NCBI GenBank assembly: GCA_030263475.1
Contig: SZPC01000003.1
Coordinates: 62,001-126,000, forward strand
Direction: 5' to 3'
Source: OLB4 sp002050165
GTDB lineage: Bacteria; Bacteroidota; Ignavibacteria; Tepidaquicellales; Tepidaquicellaceae
DNA: 64,000 nucleotides
This document shows positions 35,240 to 44,669 of the stretch, piece by piece. How positions within the stretch are numbered: the first letter of the stretch is position 1; every line of letters starts with the position of its first letter. The position numbers and the translations under genes were made by a program. The notes under the pieces are model-generated. The model saw only the letters and a program-made list of their open reading frames with translations, ran no database searches and was not told the origin of the DNA.

Positions 35240-37153
35240 ATGGAACTTAATGCAAAAATACCACAAGGAGATTTAAAAGATAAGTGGTCATACTATAAAG
35301 GTAATGTTAAGCTTGTTAACCCTGCCAATAAACGGAAATACAACTTGATTGTAGTTGGTACCGGACTTGCGGGGGCATCTGCTGCCGCATCATTGGCAGA
35401 ACTCGGTTACAATGTAAAATCATTTTGTTTTCAGGACAGCCCTCGCCGCGCTCACTCTATCGCCGCGCAGGGTGGAATCAACGCAGCCAAGAATTATCAG
35501 AATGACGGCGACAGCGTGTGGAGATTATTTTACGACACAATAAAGGGTGGAGATTACCGCGCCAGAGAAGCCAATGTTCACCGTCTCGCGGAATTATCTG
35601 TCAACATAATTGACCAGTGTGTTGCTCAGGGGGTTCCCTTTGCGAGAGAATACGGCGGTTTGCTTGATAACAGGTCGTTTGGAGGAGCTCAGGTTTCCCG
35701 CACATTTTATGCACGTGGTCAGACTGGTCAACAGCTTTTACTCGGAGCTTATTCTGCATTAATGCGGCAGGTAGGGTTAGGTAAAGTAAAACTATTCCCT
35801 CGATACGAAATGCTCGACCTCGTTGTAGTTGACGGCAGGGCAAGAGGTATTATAACACGAAACCTAATTACCGGTGCAGTTGAGAGACATGCCGCTGATG
35901 CAGTCATACTGGCAACCGGAGGTTACGGTAATTTATTCTATCTGTCAACCAATGCAAAGGGTTCAAACGTTACCGCAAGTTGGCGTTCATACAAACGGGG
36001 AGCTCTGTTTGCTAATCCTTGTTTCACGCAAATTCACCCTACATGCATCCCCGTTAAAGGTGACTATCAATCAAAATTAACACTGATGAGTGAGAGCCTC
36101 CGTAATGATGGCAGGGTTTGGGTTCCAAAGAGAAAAGGTGATACAAGAAAGCCAATGGATATCCCGGAAAACGAACGGGATTACTATCTCGAACGAAAAT
36201 ATCCGTCTTTCGGCAACCTCGTTCCCAGGGATGTAGCATCAAGAAATGCAAAAGAAGTTGTAGACGAAGGGCGCGGTGTTGGTGAATCAGGATTCGCAGT
36301 GTACCTTGATTTTGCTGACGCGATTAAACGACTCGGAGTAGATGAAATCAAAATGAGATACGGTAACCTCTTCGATATGTATTATCAGATTACAGACGAA
36401 GATCCGTATAAAGTGCCGATGCGAATTTATCCTGCCGTACACTATACAATGGGTGGTTTGTGGGTAGATTATGAACTCATGACAACTATTCCCGGTCTTT
36501 ACGCACTGGGGGAATGTAATTTTTCCGATCACGGAGCAAATAGACTCGGGGCAAGCGCCCTCATGCAAGGACTTGCAGACGGTTACTTTGTTATACCTTA
36601 TACAATCGGAAACTACCTCGCAGATCACAGACCGGATGGCTTAGATATTAACGCTCAGGAGTTTGAAACAGTTGAAAAGGAAGTAAACGACAGAGTCGGG
36701 AAATTGCTCTCTGTGAACGGTTCCAGAACTGTTGACGATTTTCACCGAAATCTTGGTCAAATAATGTGGGAATACGTCGGAATGTCAAGAAACGAGGGCG
36801 GGCTTAAAAAAGCTATAAAACTTATCAGTGAATTAAGGGATGAATTCTGGAAAGATGTAAAGGTTCTCGGGAGGAATGAAGAACTTAATCAATCGCTTGA
36901 GAAAGCGGGCAGAGTCGCGGATTTCCTGGAACTCGGTGAACTTGTTGCGAGGGGCGCATTAAACAGAAATGAATCCTGTGGCGGTCATTTCAGAGCTGAA
37001 TATCAAACGCAGGAAAACGAAGCGTTGCGTGATGATGAAAACTATTGTTATGTTGCCGCATGGCAATTTAAAGGCGATGACCAGCTGCCTGAACTTCATA
37101 AAGAAAATTTGAAATTTGAATTTGTAACACCATCACAAAGGAGCTATAAATAA
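35240..37153 (+). CDS. sdhA: Succinate dehydrogenase/fumarate reductase flavoprotein subunit
   Basis: Catalytic FAD subunit (637 residues) of complex II, interconverting succinate and fumarate on the cytoplasmic face. The dinucleotide fold GTGLAGASAAASLAELG is near residue 37. The FAD-attachment segment RRAHSIAAQGGINA carries the histidine that binds FAD covalently. The substrate/active-site region includes the HPTCIPVKG stretch and NLVPRDVASR with its catalytic arginine. CNFSDHGANRLGASALMQG lies late in the FAD domain. The length matches the non-classical (Bacteroidetes/epsilon) class. The stop overlaps the sdhB start by one base (TAATG). Confidence 0.96.
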   Translation: MELNAKIPQGDLKDKWSYYKGNVKLVNPANKRKYNLIVVGTGLAGASAAASLAELGYNVKSFCFQDSPRRAHSIAAQGGINAAKNYQNDGDSVWRLFYDTIKGGDYRAREANVHRLAELSVNIIDQCVAQGVPFAREYGGLLDNRSFGGAQVSRTFYARGQTGQQLLLGAYSALMRQVGLGKVKLFPRYEMLDLVVVDGRARGIITRNLITGAVERHAADAVILATGGYGNLFYLSTNAKGSNVTASWRSYKRGALFANPCFTQIHPTCIPVKGDYQSKLTLMSESLRNDGRVWVPKRKGDTRKPMDIPENERDYYLERKYPSFGNLVPRDVASRNAKEVVDEGRGVGESGFAVYLDFADAIKRLGVDEIKMRYGNLFDMYYQITDEDPYKVPMRIYPAVHYTMGGLWVDYELMTTIPGLYALGECNFSDHGANRLGASALMQGLADGYFVIPYTIGNYLADHRPDGLDINAQEFETVEKEVNDRVGKLLSVNGSRTVDDFHRNLGQIMWEYVGMSRNEGGLKKAIKLISELRDEFWKDVKVLGRNEELNQSLEKAGRVADFLELGELVARGALNRNESCGGHFRAEYQTQENEALRDDENYCYVAAWQFKGDDQLPELHKENLKFEFVTPSQRSYK

Positions 37154-37917
37154 TGTCGAATGGAAAAAAAATGAATCTTAGCCTTAAAATCTGGCGACAA
37201 GCAGATAAAAATTCTGCAGGTGAATTCAAGGATTATACTGTGAACAATGTATCACCCGATATGTCCTTCCTAGAAATGCTAGATGTACTGAACGAGGAAC
37301 TGATAATAAAAGGAGAGGAACCGGTTGCATTCGACCACGATTGCCGGGAGGGAATTTGCGGAAGTTGCAGCCTGTACATCAACGGAAGACCTCATGGTCC
37401 TAAACGTGGCGTTACTGCATGCCAGCTCCACATGCGCAGTTTTCATGACGGACAATCAATTGTCATTGAACCGTGGCGCGCTAATGCTTTCCCGGTAGTT
37501 AAAGATCTCATAGTGGATCGTAGCGCATTCGACAGAATAATTACTGCAGGTGGATTTGTTTCGGTTAATTCCGGTGGTGCTGCAGATGCAAATTCAATTC
37601 TGATTTCAAAAGATGATGTGGAATACGCACTCGACGCATCGCAGTGCATTGGTTGTGGCGCTTGCGTTGCCGTTTGTAAAAATTCATCCGCATCGTTATT
37701 CGTCGGCGCTAAAATAGCTCACCTCTCGCGCCTCCCACAAGGCTCACCGGAACGTCACAAGCGGGCAATAAATATGATTAAGCAAATGGATAAGGAGGGA
37801 TTTGGTTCTTGCACGAATACAGAAGCCTGCGCCGCTGAATGTCCAAAAGAAATTTCAATGGACGTTATCGTTACCATGCGGAAAGAGTACATGAAAGCCA
37901 TTAAAGAAATGGAGTAA
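37153..37917 (+). CDS. sdhB: Succinate dehydrogenase/fumarate reductase iron-sulfur subunit
   Basis: Electron-transfer subunit of complex II (254 residues). The [2Fe-2S] cluster is bound by CREGICGSCSLYINGRPHG and a later Cys (GVTAC). The [4Fe-4S] cluster is bound by CIGCGACVAVCK and the [3Fe-4S] cluster by CTNTEACAAECP, with the last Cys of each motif shared in the usual ferredoxin-like pattern. It closes the sdhCAB operon. No clear terminator follows before the TetR gene about 110 bases on. Confidence 0.96.
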   Translation: MSNGKKMNLSLKIWRQADKNSAGEFKDYTVNNVSPDMSFLEMLDVLNEELIIKGEEPVAFDHDCREGICGSCSLYINGRPHGPKRGVTACQLHMRSFHDGQSIVIEPWRANAFPVVKDLIVDRSAFDRIITAGGFVSVNSGGAADANSILISKDDVEYALDASQCIGCGACVAVCKNSSASLFVGAKIAHLSRLPQGSPERHKRAINMIKQMDKEGFGSCTNTEACAAECPKEISMDVIVTMRKEYMKAIKEME

Positions 37918-37997
37918 TTCCTTCATTTTCCGCGAAACTTTTTTAACCCTCATCGCGAATATTATAATTGTTTCAGAAAAGTATTTTCATTAGTTTT

Positions 37998-38025
37998 GGA
38001 AACTTAAAACACGATAATAGTTTCC
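37998..38025 (+). promoter_or_regulatory. Inverted repeat GGAAAC-N16-GTTTCC, candidate TetR operator
   Basis: GGAAAC at 37998-38003 and GTTTCC at 38020-38025 form a six-base inverted repeat with centres 22 bases apart, about two helical turns. It lies just before the TetR GTG at 38027. A TTG (37996-37998) and TAGTTTCC (38018-38025) with a 19-base gap overlap both arms, so a dimer bound here would cover the promoter. Autoregulation is the usual TetR arrangement; binding is inference. Confidence 0.4.
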
Positions 38026-38026
38026 T

Positions 38027-38686
38027 GTGAGTGGCGATAAATATAGAATAAAGATTTTGAATTACTCCCGTCAGAAATTCTTCAGGCAAGGTTTTTACAA
38101 GACTTCAATGGATGAAATCTCGTCTGAGTTGCGAATCAGCAAAAAAACAATTTACAAATTTTTTGATACCAAGGAAGACCTGGTAAGTCAAATTATCAAT
38201 GACTCTTTAGAGAACGATGAAATTATATTAGATGAAATTATAAATTCGGGAGATAATGTCATTATTAAGTTTATCCGAATAATGAGCTATCTCCAAATGA
38301 GATTTTCCGAGCTATCAGAATACTGGCTTCGGGATCTCCAGATTCATATACCAAAAAAATGGGAAGCACTAGATGAATTCCGCGTCATTAAGGTAAATTC
38401 TGTAATGAAAAAATTAATTGAACAGGGCAAACGCGAGAAGTCAATTAAAAATCTTGATAGTTCGCTCATTATTGAGATTACAATTTCTTCCATGAGAATG
38501 ATTCTAAGAAATGATTTCCTTACCAAAAACAAGTTAACCGTTGTTGATGCATATCTTCAGATTTTCGATTTGTTATTAAACGGTATCTTAACAGAGAAAG
38601 GAAAACGGATGTACAACAGTGAAAAGAGAAAAATTAAATCAAATTTTGAAAAGAACCTGCTGCTTGAAAGGGAATTTTATGTATAA
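38027..38686 (+). CDS. TetR family transcriptional regulator
   Basis: Dimeric one-helix-turn-helix repressor of 219 residues. The N-terminal DNA-binding domain (about 5-55) is standard: FFRQGFYKTSMDEISSELRISKKTIYKFFDTKEDLV. The C-terminal ligand domain is not similar enough to name an inducer. The start is a GTG at 38027, directly after an inverted repeat that may be its operator. The end overlaps the TolC-like gene by eight bases, so it is the first gene of the efflux operon and most likely represses it. Confidence 0.9.
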   Translation: MSGDKYRIKILNYSRQKFFRQGFYKTSMDEISSELRISKKTIYKFFDTKEDLVSQIINDSLENDEIILDEIINSGDNVIIKFIRIMSYLQMRFSELSEYWLRDLQIHIPKKWEALDEFRVIKVNSVMKKLIEQGKREKSIKNLDSSLIIEITISSMRMILRNDFLTKNKLTVVDAYLQIFDLLLNGILTEKGKRMYNSEKRKIKSNFEKNLLLEREFYV

Positions 38687-39992
38687 ATTAATCCGGATTA
38701 TTTTTACAATTTGTATTTTCCTCAATCCAGAGGTAATACTACCCCAAACAATTAAAGTTTTAACTCTCACAGAGGCAATAAATCTCGCTACTGAAAACAA
38801 CAACGAATTGGTAACGGCGAGACTCGAACAAGTCAAAGCAGAAGAGAAAGTCTCAGAAGTTTATCGCGACAATCTAGCCCCGAATTTTGTTCTGAGTTCA
38901 CGCTACTCAAGAAATTTTAAAAAGCCTACATTTAATATTTTTGGTGAAACATTCGAAATCGGTGCAGATAATGAATTGGTAAACACTCTTGAAATCCAGT
39001 ACTCAATTCCTGTGCTTGGTGTCCCTGTATTCCAGGGGATAAGGGTAGCAGAATATTATCAACAACTGAGCGAGACTAACGTTAAGAATATAAAAAATTC
39101 CGTAATAGCGCAGGTAAAAAAGTCGTTTTATGCTACACTTCTCGCAAAGGAAATTGTTGAGGTTAATAAACAATCGCTTGAAAATTCAAAGAACAATTTA
39201 TCGGTTGTTGAATCAAGATACAAAAACGGCATTGCAACAGAATTTGATTACCTAAGGGCAAAAGTACAGGTAGAAAATATTAAACCTGCGGTAGAAAAAT
39301 CAATCAGCGATCTCAACGTAAGTAAACTCAGACTTAAAGACCTGATTGGTTTAAGGGAGGAGGATGAAATTGAAATTACAGGGAACTTAGAATACGACAG
39401 TTCCGAGATCTTCAGGAGCACAGAGGAAATTTTGAACTCAATAATTTCTAACAACTCCGGATTAATCGCACTTGACCTTAATAGAAAAATCAATCTGGAA
39501 CTCGTCAGGGTTAATGAAGCAAACTATCTCCCGAAACTCGCAATATTCGGGCAATACCAGTTATCCGCATCTGAAAACGATAATAATAGTATTACAAACT
39601 GGAAATTTAACAATGCTGTTATCGGAGGGTTAGCGCTTTCCTGGGATCTCAATATTTTCAGAACACAAAAAGTCGTTTCACAATCATTAATTGATGTAAG
39701 AATTAATGAAGAGCAAATTGAAAATCTCAGGAATAAACTCAGGCTATCAGGTGAATCAATAATTCTCCGGTTAGAGAATGCACGAAGCAGAATTATAGCA
39801 CAGGAGGAGAATGTAAAACTTGCGCAACGCGGATTAGACCTGGCTAACATTAGTTTTCGTGAAGGTATATTAAATCAGCTTGATGTCCTCAACGCAGAAC
39901 TTCAACTAAGCCAATCTAAACTGGCTTACCTTCAGGCGGTTTATGATTATCAAATTGCCAAAACTGAACTCGAGGAATTACTTGAAAATTAA
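38679..39992 (+). CDS. TolC family outer membrane efflux protein
   Basis: Outer-membrane channel of a tripartite pump, 437 residues from the ATG at 38679, preceded by AAGGGA. An upstream in-frame start at 38619 would lie deep in the TetR gene and spoil the signal peptide. Signal peptide about 1-23. Two repeats of the OEP family are visible: LTEAINLATENNNEL in the first half, and in the second the sequence LDLANISFREGILNQLDVLNAELQL. Long amphipathic helices between them would form the periplasmic tunnel. It is followed after 20 bases by the adaptor and pump genes. Confidence 0.92.
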   Translation: MYKLIRIIFTICIFLNPEVILPQTIKVLTLTEAINLATENNNELVTARLEQVKAEEKVSEVYRDNLAPNFVLSSRYSRNFKKPTFNIFGETFEIGADNELVNTLEIQYSIPVLGVPVFQGIRVAEYYQQLSETNVKNIKNSVIAQVKKSFYATLLAKEIVEVNKQSLENSKNNLSVVESRYKNGIATEFDYLRAKVQVENIKPAVEKSISDLNVSKLRLKDLIGLREEDEIEITGNLEYDSSEIFRSTEEILNSIISNNSGLIALDLNRKINLELVRVNEANYLPKLAIFGQYQLSASENDNNSITNWKFNNAVIGGLALSWDLNIFRTQKVVSQSLIDVRINEEQIENLRNKLRLSGESIILRLENARSRIIAQEENVKLAQRGLDLANISFREGILNQLDVLNAELQLSQSKLAYLQAVYDYQIAKTELEELLEN

Positions 39993-40012
39993 AAGTCTAA
40001 CTTAAGTGTAAA

Positions 40013-41035
40013 ATGAAAAAGCCATTACTTGTATTAATTTTAATCCTCTCGACACTTATCGGATGTGGCGATAAAGAAGAATTTGTTGCTGATGTGAAGT
40101 TACCTCTGGTAAAAGTAAAAACCATAACTACAGAAAATTTTACTGAAAGCTATAACATTTCCGGGGTTGTAAAACCTATCGAAGAGGCAACCATATCTGC
40201 AGTTGAAGGTGGGCTTATCACTCACCTCGCAGTTGATAAGGGTAGCCGTGTTGGAAGAGGACAGGTTCTTATCAGACTTCGCAAAGATACTGAATATGCC
40301 ACATATCAACAAGCACTCGCACAGTTCGAACTTGCAAAATCAAATTATGAAAGAGTTGAGCGCCTTTTTAACGATGGAGTAACAACCGAACAAAATTTCA
40401 CAAATGCAAAACTCAATCTGGAAATTGCAGAAAAGACAGTTGAAGTTACCAGACAACGACTTCAAAATGCGGTTGTAAGGTCTCCCATCAACGGTATTGT
40501 AGATCAGAAATATATGAACCGGGGTGAAACTTCCGGACCGGGTTCACCAATACTGAAAATTGTCAATGTTTCAAAAGTTAAAATTACAACCGGCATCCCA
40601 GAACGTTACTTACCGGAAATTTCAATTGGTACTCCTGTAAATATCACCTTTGATGTACTTCCAGGTGAAGAATACAACGGAAAGATAAATTACATCTCAC
40701 CGACAATAAGCACAGTAAACCGGACATTTGAAATTGAAGTGATACTTGATAATCAAAACGGGAAGCTCAAACCGGAAATGAGTGCTAATCTAAGCGTTCA
40801 AAGATTTTCAGTTGATAACGCCGTTGTGTTACCTCAGAGTCTTATTATTGACCTTGGTACAGAGAAGTATGTCTTCGTTTATGTAAACGGAATAGCAAAA
40901 CGCCGAACTGTTACACTCGGTGGTTATAACGGTAATAACGTTCTGGTTACTAGTGGCCTTAATCCGGGAGATACAATGATCGTGGAAGGTTTTCAATCGC
41001 TTGCGGATGATGATAAAGTAAAGATACTTGAATAA
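40013..41035 (+). CDS. RND efflux periplasmic adaptor lipoprotein (MFP/HlyD family)
   Basis: Membrane fusion protein of 340 residues linking the RND pump to the TolC-like channel. It has a lipoprotein signal with lipobox LIGC (Cys18). The lipoyl/barrel-sandwich halves flank a helical hairpin at about 100-140 (LAQFELAKSNYERVERLFNDGVTT). The second half is recognisable by VVRSPINGIVDQ. A beta-barrel domain (190-265) and a membrane-proximal domain (270-338) follow. It lies 17 bases before the pump gene. Confidence 0.93.
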   Translation: MKKPLLVLILILSTLIGCGDKEEFVADVKLPLVKVKTITTENFTESYNISGVVKPIEEATISAVEGGLITHLAVDKGSRVGRGQVLIRLRKDTEYATYQQALAQFELAKSNYERVERLFNDGVTTEQNFTNAKLNLEIAEKTVEVTRQRLQNAVVRSPINGIVDQKYMNRGETSGPGSPILKIVNVSKVKITTGIPERYLPEISIGTPVNITFDVLPGEEYNGKINYISPTISTVNRTFEIEVILDNQNGKLKPEMSANLSVQRFSVDNAVVLPQSLIIDLGTEKYVFVYVNGIAKRRTVTLGGYNGNNVLVTSGLNPGDTMIVEGFQSLADDDKVKILE

Positions 41036-41052
41036 CCCATAAAGTTTACAAA

Positions 41053-44000
41053 ATGTCTATCTCAAAAATTGCAGTTAATAACAAAGCAACCGTTTATGTC
41101 TTATTGTTGCTAATAGTTGTTGGAGGTATATTTTCTTACGTTTCTCTACCTAAGGAAGCCTCACCGTCAATAACCATTCCTTATGTTTTTGTATCTACTG
41201 CATACTTCGGCGTTTCCCCTGAAGATATGGAAAATCTCGTTACGCAAAAGATTGAGAACGAAATCAAATCTTTAAGCGATATTAAAAATATTACATCAAT
41301 CTCTCAGGAAAGTTTTTCATTTGTTACGATTGAATTCAATACAAATGTGAACATTGAAGATGCTTTGCAAAAGGTAAGGGATAAAGTTTCTGTGGCAAAA
41401 ACAAAAATGCCGGCAGATATTGAGGAACCGAATATTACGGAAATCAACCTCTCGGAACAACCAATTCTTTATATAAGCCTCTCTGGTAATTTCGGTTTGT
41501 ATAAGCTGAAGGAGATTGGAGAAGAACTCGAGGATAAAATTGAAACAATCCCCGGAGTGTTATCGGTGGATCTAACGGGAGGTTTGGAGCGTGAGGTAAA
41601 AATTAATGCTGATGCAAATAAATTGAGATACTATAATATCAGCTTTGGGGATATAATCAATACAGTCAACTTCAACAATAAAAATATTCCAGGAGGTGGA
41701 ATTGAAATCGGATCTTCGAGTTACACTGTACGTGTACCCGGCGAAGTTTCACAGCCTGAAGATTTCGCTAATCTTACTATTAAAGCGCAAAACGATAAAC
41801 CGATTTTCGTCAGAGATGTTGCTGATGTAGAATATTCATTTAAAGACAGGACAACGTTTGCAAGAAGGAATGGAGTTGAAGCAGTTACACTTGTAATAAA
41901 AAAGAGCAGTGGTGAAAACATCATTGAAGTAATCAACAGGGTGAAGAATTTGATTGACAGCGAATCAAAATCTTTACCGTCCGGACTCTCAATCGGATAT
42001 ACCGGCGACCAATCAAAGATGATAGAAGTTACGGTTCACGAATTAGAAAATGGAATTACTACAGGTGTTATACTTGTAACGCTCATACTTTTTATGGCGA
42101 TGGGAATAAGGACAGCATTCCTTGTAGCGCTTTCAATTCCACTTTCATTTTTTATTGCCTTCATTATCCTCAGTATGCTCGGAATTACAATGAACATGAT
42201 TGTATTGTTTTCTTTAATATTGGTGCTTGGTATTATCGTTGATGATGCAATTGTCGTAACTGAAAATATATACCGGCTTCAGGATAAGGAAAATTTCAAT
42301 CCGCACGATGCTGCAATTGAAGGGCCACGTGAAGTTCAAATACCGGTACTCATCGCTACACTGACAATCATATCATCATTTTTCCCGTTACTCTTTTTCC
42401 CCGGGATAGTCGGTGAGTTTATGAAGTATCTGCCAATAACATTGATAGTATGCCTTTTTTCATCGTTATTTGTTGCGCTTGTGTTTAGCCCTGTTTTCGC
42501 ATCCACTATGATTAATGTAAAAGAGATTAAAAAATCAGAGTCAGGCGAAATTCCAAAATGGAAGATATTTACCTGGCTTCATCACAAATTTGATAATTGG
42601 TTCGACGGGTTCAGTTATAAATATGAGCGGTTCATCCACGTCACTATGAGGCATAGAAAAACCACATTAATTGGAGTTTTCGCTTTGTTCATATTGGTTA
42701 TAATTCTCTTCGGTACATTTAATAAAGGGGTTGAATTCTTCCCGACGGTTGAACCTAATACTGCCTATATTTATATAACAACTCCCGTAGGCAGCAGCAT
42801 TGAATTGACAAACAAGATTACACAAACTATCGAACAACAGCTACCCCAATTCAAAGATGTCGAATATTTCGTCTCTAATGTTGGGCAGGAAATCCGTATG
42901 GGGTCGTCCGGAGGTAAAGAATCAAATAAAAGTACTATAACAATTTCATTCTTCGATAAGGAAGACCGGAATACAAATTCTCTTGAAACAGTTGAAAAGA
43001 TTCGTGAAGCGGTTACAGGTATCACAACTGCCGAAGTCATAGTTGATAAACAGAATGCAGGACCGCCAACCGGACCACCGGTAAATATAGAAATTTCCGG
43101 ACCGGACTTTAAACAACTCGGTGAAATTGCAGACGACATTAAACGAAAGATCGCAGATGTTCGTGGGATCTCCGACTTAGAAGATAATTTCGAAATGGCT
43201 AAACCTGAACTGAGATTTAAAGTTGATCGTCAAAAAGCCTCGCTTTACGGGCTTAACATTACAAGTATTGCCTCGACTATCAGAACCGCCGTTAATGGCA
43301 CTGAAGCAACCAAATTCAGAATTGCCGATGATGAATACGATGTAACCGTCCGATTGGACAGCGCTCAAAGGAATAATATTGAAAACATCAAAGATCTGTT
43401 CGTAACCGATAAAGATGGATTCAAGGTGCCGATCTCATCAGTTGCCGATGTTGAGTTCGCTGGTGGTCTTGGCGCAATCAGAAGGGTTGACCTGAAACGT
43501 GTAGTTACTGTTTCCGCAAATTCACAGGGGAGACTTGGAAATGACGTGTTGATGGATGTGCAAAATATTCTTAAGAATTACGAATTACCCGACGGTTATC
43601 AACTGAAATACACTGGCGAACAGGAAGATCAACAGGAAACATCAGCATTTTTATTTCAGGCGTTCTTCATATCTGTATTCCTTGTATTCTTTTTCCTGGT
43701 ATTAGAGTTTAACAAAATCGGAACTTCCCTGTTAATCATGTTAACTATTATACTTTCAATGATTGGCGTTCTGATCGGACTCATGGTTGTACAAATACCC
43801 TTTGGAATTGTTATGACGGGTATTGGTATTATTGCACTCGCCGGTATCGTTGTCAGAAATGCTATTGTCCTTCTTGACTTTCAGAAAATTCTTGAACGAC
43901 AGGGATTATCATTAATAGAATCAACTGTGATTTCCGGTAGAATCAGGCTAAGGCCGGTAATACTAACTGCACTTACAACTATTCTCGGAGTTGTTCCGCT

Positions 44001-44253
44001 CACGACAGGTGTTGATTTCGACTGGCGTTCTCTCTCATGGGTTATCGGCGGCCAAAATACTGCATTTTGGCGACCGATGGGTGTTGCAATAATTTTCGGA
44101 TTGGCAATTGCCACATTCTTAACTCTTATTGTCATCCCGGTTTTATATGTTTCATACAGAAATGTGTTTGATAAATTTTCTTCAAAAAAGAAAAAAGCAG
44201 TTGACAAAGGAACAGACAATTCAGGAGAAATACCAATTACATCTAAGCCCTAA
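41053..44253 (+). CDS. RND (AcrB/HAE family) efflux pump
   Basis: Proton-driven inner-membrane exporter of 1066 residues with 12 membrane helices and two large periplasmic loops. The proton-relay aspartates are Asp397 and Asp398 in LGIIVDDAIVV (TM4). The RND repeat pattern is clear: PSITIPYVFVSTAYFGVSPEDMENLVTQ-like sequence after TM1 and GLALATF-like closing helices. It belongs to the broad hydrophobe/multidrug group; substrates cannot be predicted. A hydrophilic loop of about 30 residues (KSESGEIPKW to FSYKYER) separates the halves. The operon is TetR-TolC-adaptor-pump and ends in a strong terminator. Confidence 0.94.
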   Translation: MSISKIAVNNKATVYVLLLLIVVGGIFSYVSLPKEASPSITIPYVFVSTAYFGVSPEDMENLVTQKIENEIKSLSDIKNITSISQESFSFVTIEFNTNVNIEDALQKVRDKVSVAKTKMPADIEEPNITEINLSEQPILYISLSGNFGLYKLKEIGEELEDKIETIPGVLSVDLTGGLEREVKINADANKLRYYNISFGDIINTVNFNNKNIPGGGIEIGSSSYTVRVPGEVSQPEDFANLTIKAQNDKPIFVRDVADVEYSFKDRTTFARRNGVEAVTLVIKKSSGENIIEVINRVKNLIDSESKSLPSGLSIGYTGDQSKMIEVTVHELENGITTGVILVTLILFMAMGIRTAFLVALSIPLSFFIAFIILSMLGITMNMIVLFSLILVLGIIVDDAIVVTENIYRLQDKENFNPHDAAIEGPREVQIPVLIATLTIISSFFPLLFFPGIVGEFMKYLPITLIVCLFSSLFVALVFSPVFASTMINVKEIKKSESGEIPKWKIFTWLHHKFDNWFDGFSYKYERFIHVTMRHRKTTLIGVFALFILVIILFGTFNKGVEFFPTVEPNTAYIYITTPVGSSIELTNKITQTIEQQLPQFKDVEYFVSNVGQEIRMGSSGGKESNKSTITISFFDKEDRNTNSLETVEKIREAVTGITTAEVIVDKQNAGPPTGPPVNIEISGPDFKQLGEIADDIKRKIADVRGISDLEDNFEMAKPELRFKVDRQKASLYGLNITSIASTIRTAVNGTEATKFRIADDEYDVTVRLDSAQRNNIENIKDLFVTDKDGFKVPISSVADVEFAGGLGAIRRVDLKRVVTVSANSQGRLGNDVLMDVQNILKNYELPDGYQLKYTGEQEDQQETSAFLFQAFFISVFLVFFFLVLEFNKIGTSLLIMLTIILSMIGVLIGLMVVQIPFGIVMTGIGIIALAGIVVRNAIVLLDFQKILERQGLSLIESTVISGRIRLRPVILTALTTILGVVPLTTGVDFDWRSLSWVIGGQNTAFWRPMGVAIIFGLAIATFLTLIVIPVLYVSYRNVFDKFSSKKKKAVDKGTDNSGEIPITSKP

Positions 44254-44263
44254 TTTCATTCAG

Positions 44264-44294
44264 AAAATCCCGATACAAATATATCGGGATTTTT
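44264..44294 (+). terminator. Rho-independent terminator of the efflux operon
   Basis: AAAATCCCGATA (44264-44275) pairs perfectly with TATCGGGATTTT (44282-44293) around a six-base loop, followed by T. It can work in both directions because of its A and T flanks. Confidence 0.9.
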
Positions 44295-44368
44295 AATGAT
44301 CATAATTCAATCGGAATTAATTCATTACGACGCAGATAATCTCATAGTACTGCATAAGGAATATTAAA

Positions 44369-44399
44369 TTGATTAACTTTTATACAAAAGTTATCTTTG
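44369..44399 (+). promoter_or_regulatory. Candidate promoter with embedded inverted repeat, upstream of hppA
   Basis: TTG (44369-44371), 20 bases, TATCTTTG (44392-44399), a full match to TAnnTTTG. The spacer is almost filled by a perfect inverted repeat, TAACTTTT/AAAAGTTA with a four-base centre (44374-44393), placed like an operator. Transcription would start near 44406, about 260 bases before the hppA start. Confidence 0.5.
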
Positions 44400-44596
44400 T
44401 ACTTCATTTTAAATTTCCGAAAAAAAATTAGCACGAGTTTATACCAATTAAGGGTATATTCATTTTCGATTAACTACAAATGGTAATGAACAGGTAATGT
44501 CTGATTTCCCAACCGCAAGACTAATTAATATTTTTATATATTTAACATTCCGGGAAGTTTTAATCTCTGTACGGAGATAAATGAAATCGCAATATT

Positions 44597-44630
44597 AAAA
44601 ATCCTGATAATAAATCTTGTCAGGATTTTT
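44597..44630 (+). terminator. Terminator-like hairpin just upstream of hppA
   Basis: AAAAATCCTGA (44597-44607) pairs with TCAGGATTTTT (44620-44630) around a 12-base loop, with the T run in the second arm. It lies 39 bases before the hppA ATG, so it either ends a short independent RNA or acts as an attenuator in the hppA leader. Confidence 0.65.
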
Positions 44631-44669
44631 ATTGAGGGGAAAAATTTATTAACTAAAATTAAATAATAT

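Larger units (their letters stand above)
44254..44669. other. Intergenic region between the RND pump and hppA
   Basis: 416 bases holding, in order, the efflux terminator, a promoter-like element overlapped by an inverted repeat, a possible 27-codon frame (44497-44580, beginning MSDFPTARL) with only a weak AGG upstream, a small hairpin ATCTC/GAGAT (44563-44578), and a second terminator-like hairpin (44597-44630) 39 bases before hppA. No recognised riboswitch motif was found. Confidence 0.6.

Noticed and set aside
42771..43139. 122-codon minus-strand frame inside the RND pump gene.
   Set aside because: It is a shadow of a well-conserved coding sequence; no ribosome site or domain is visible.
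44400..44669. Fluoride or other known riboswitch upstream of hppA.
   Set aside because: I could not find the conserved core motifs of the fluoride element or of any other riboswitch class I know; only the terminator-like hairpin is convincing.
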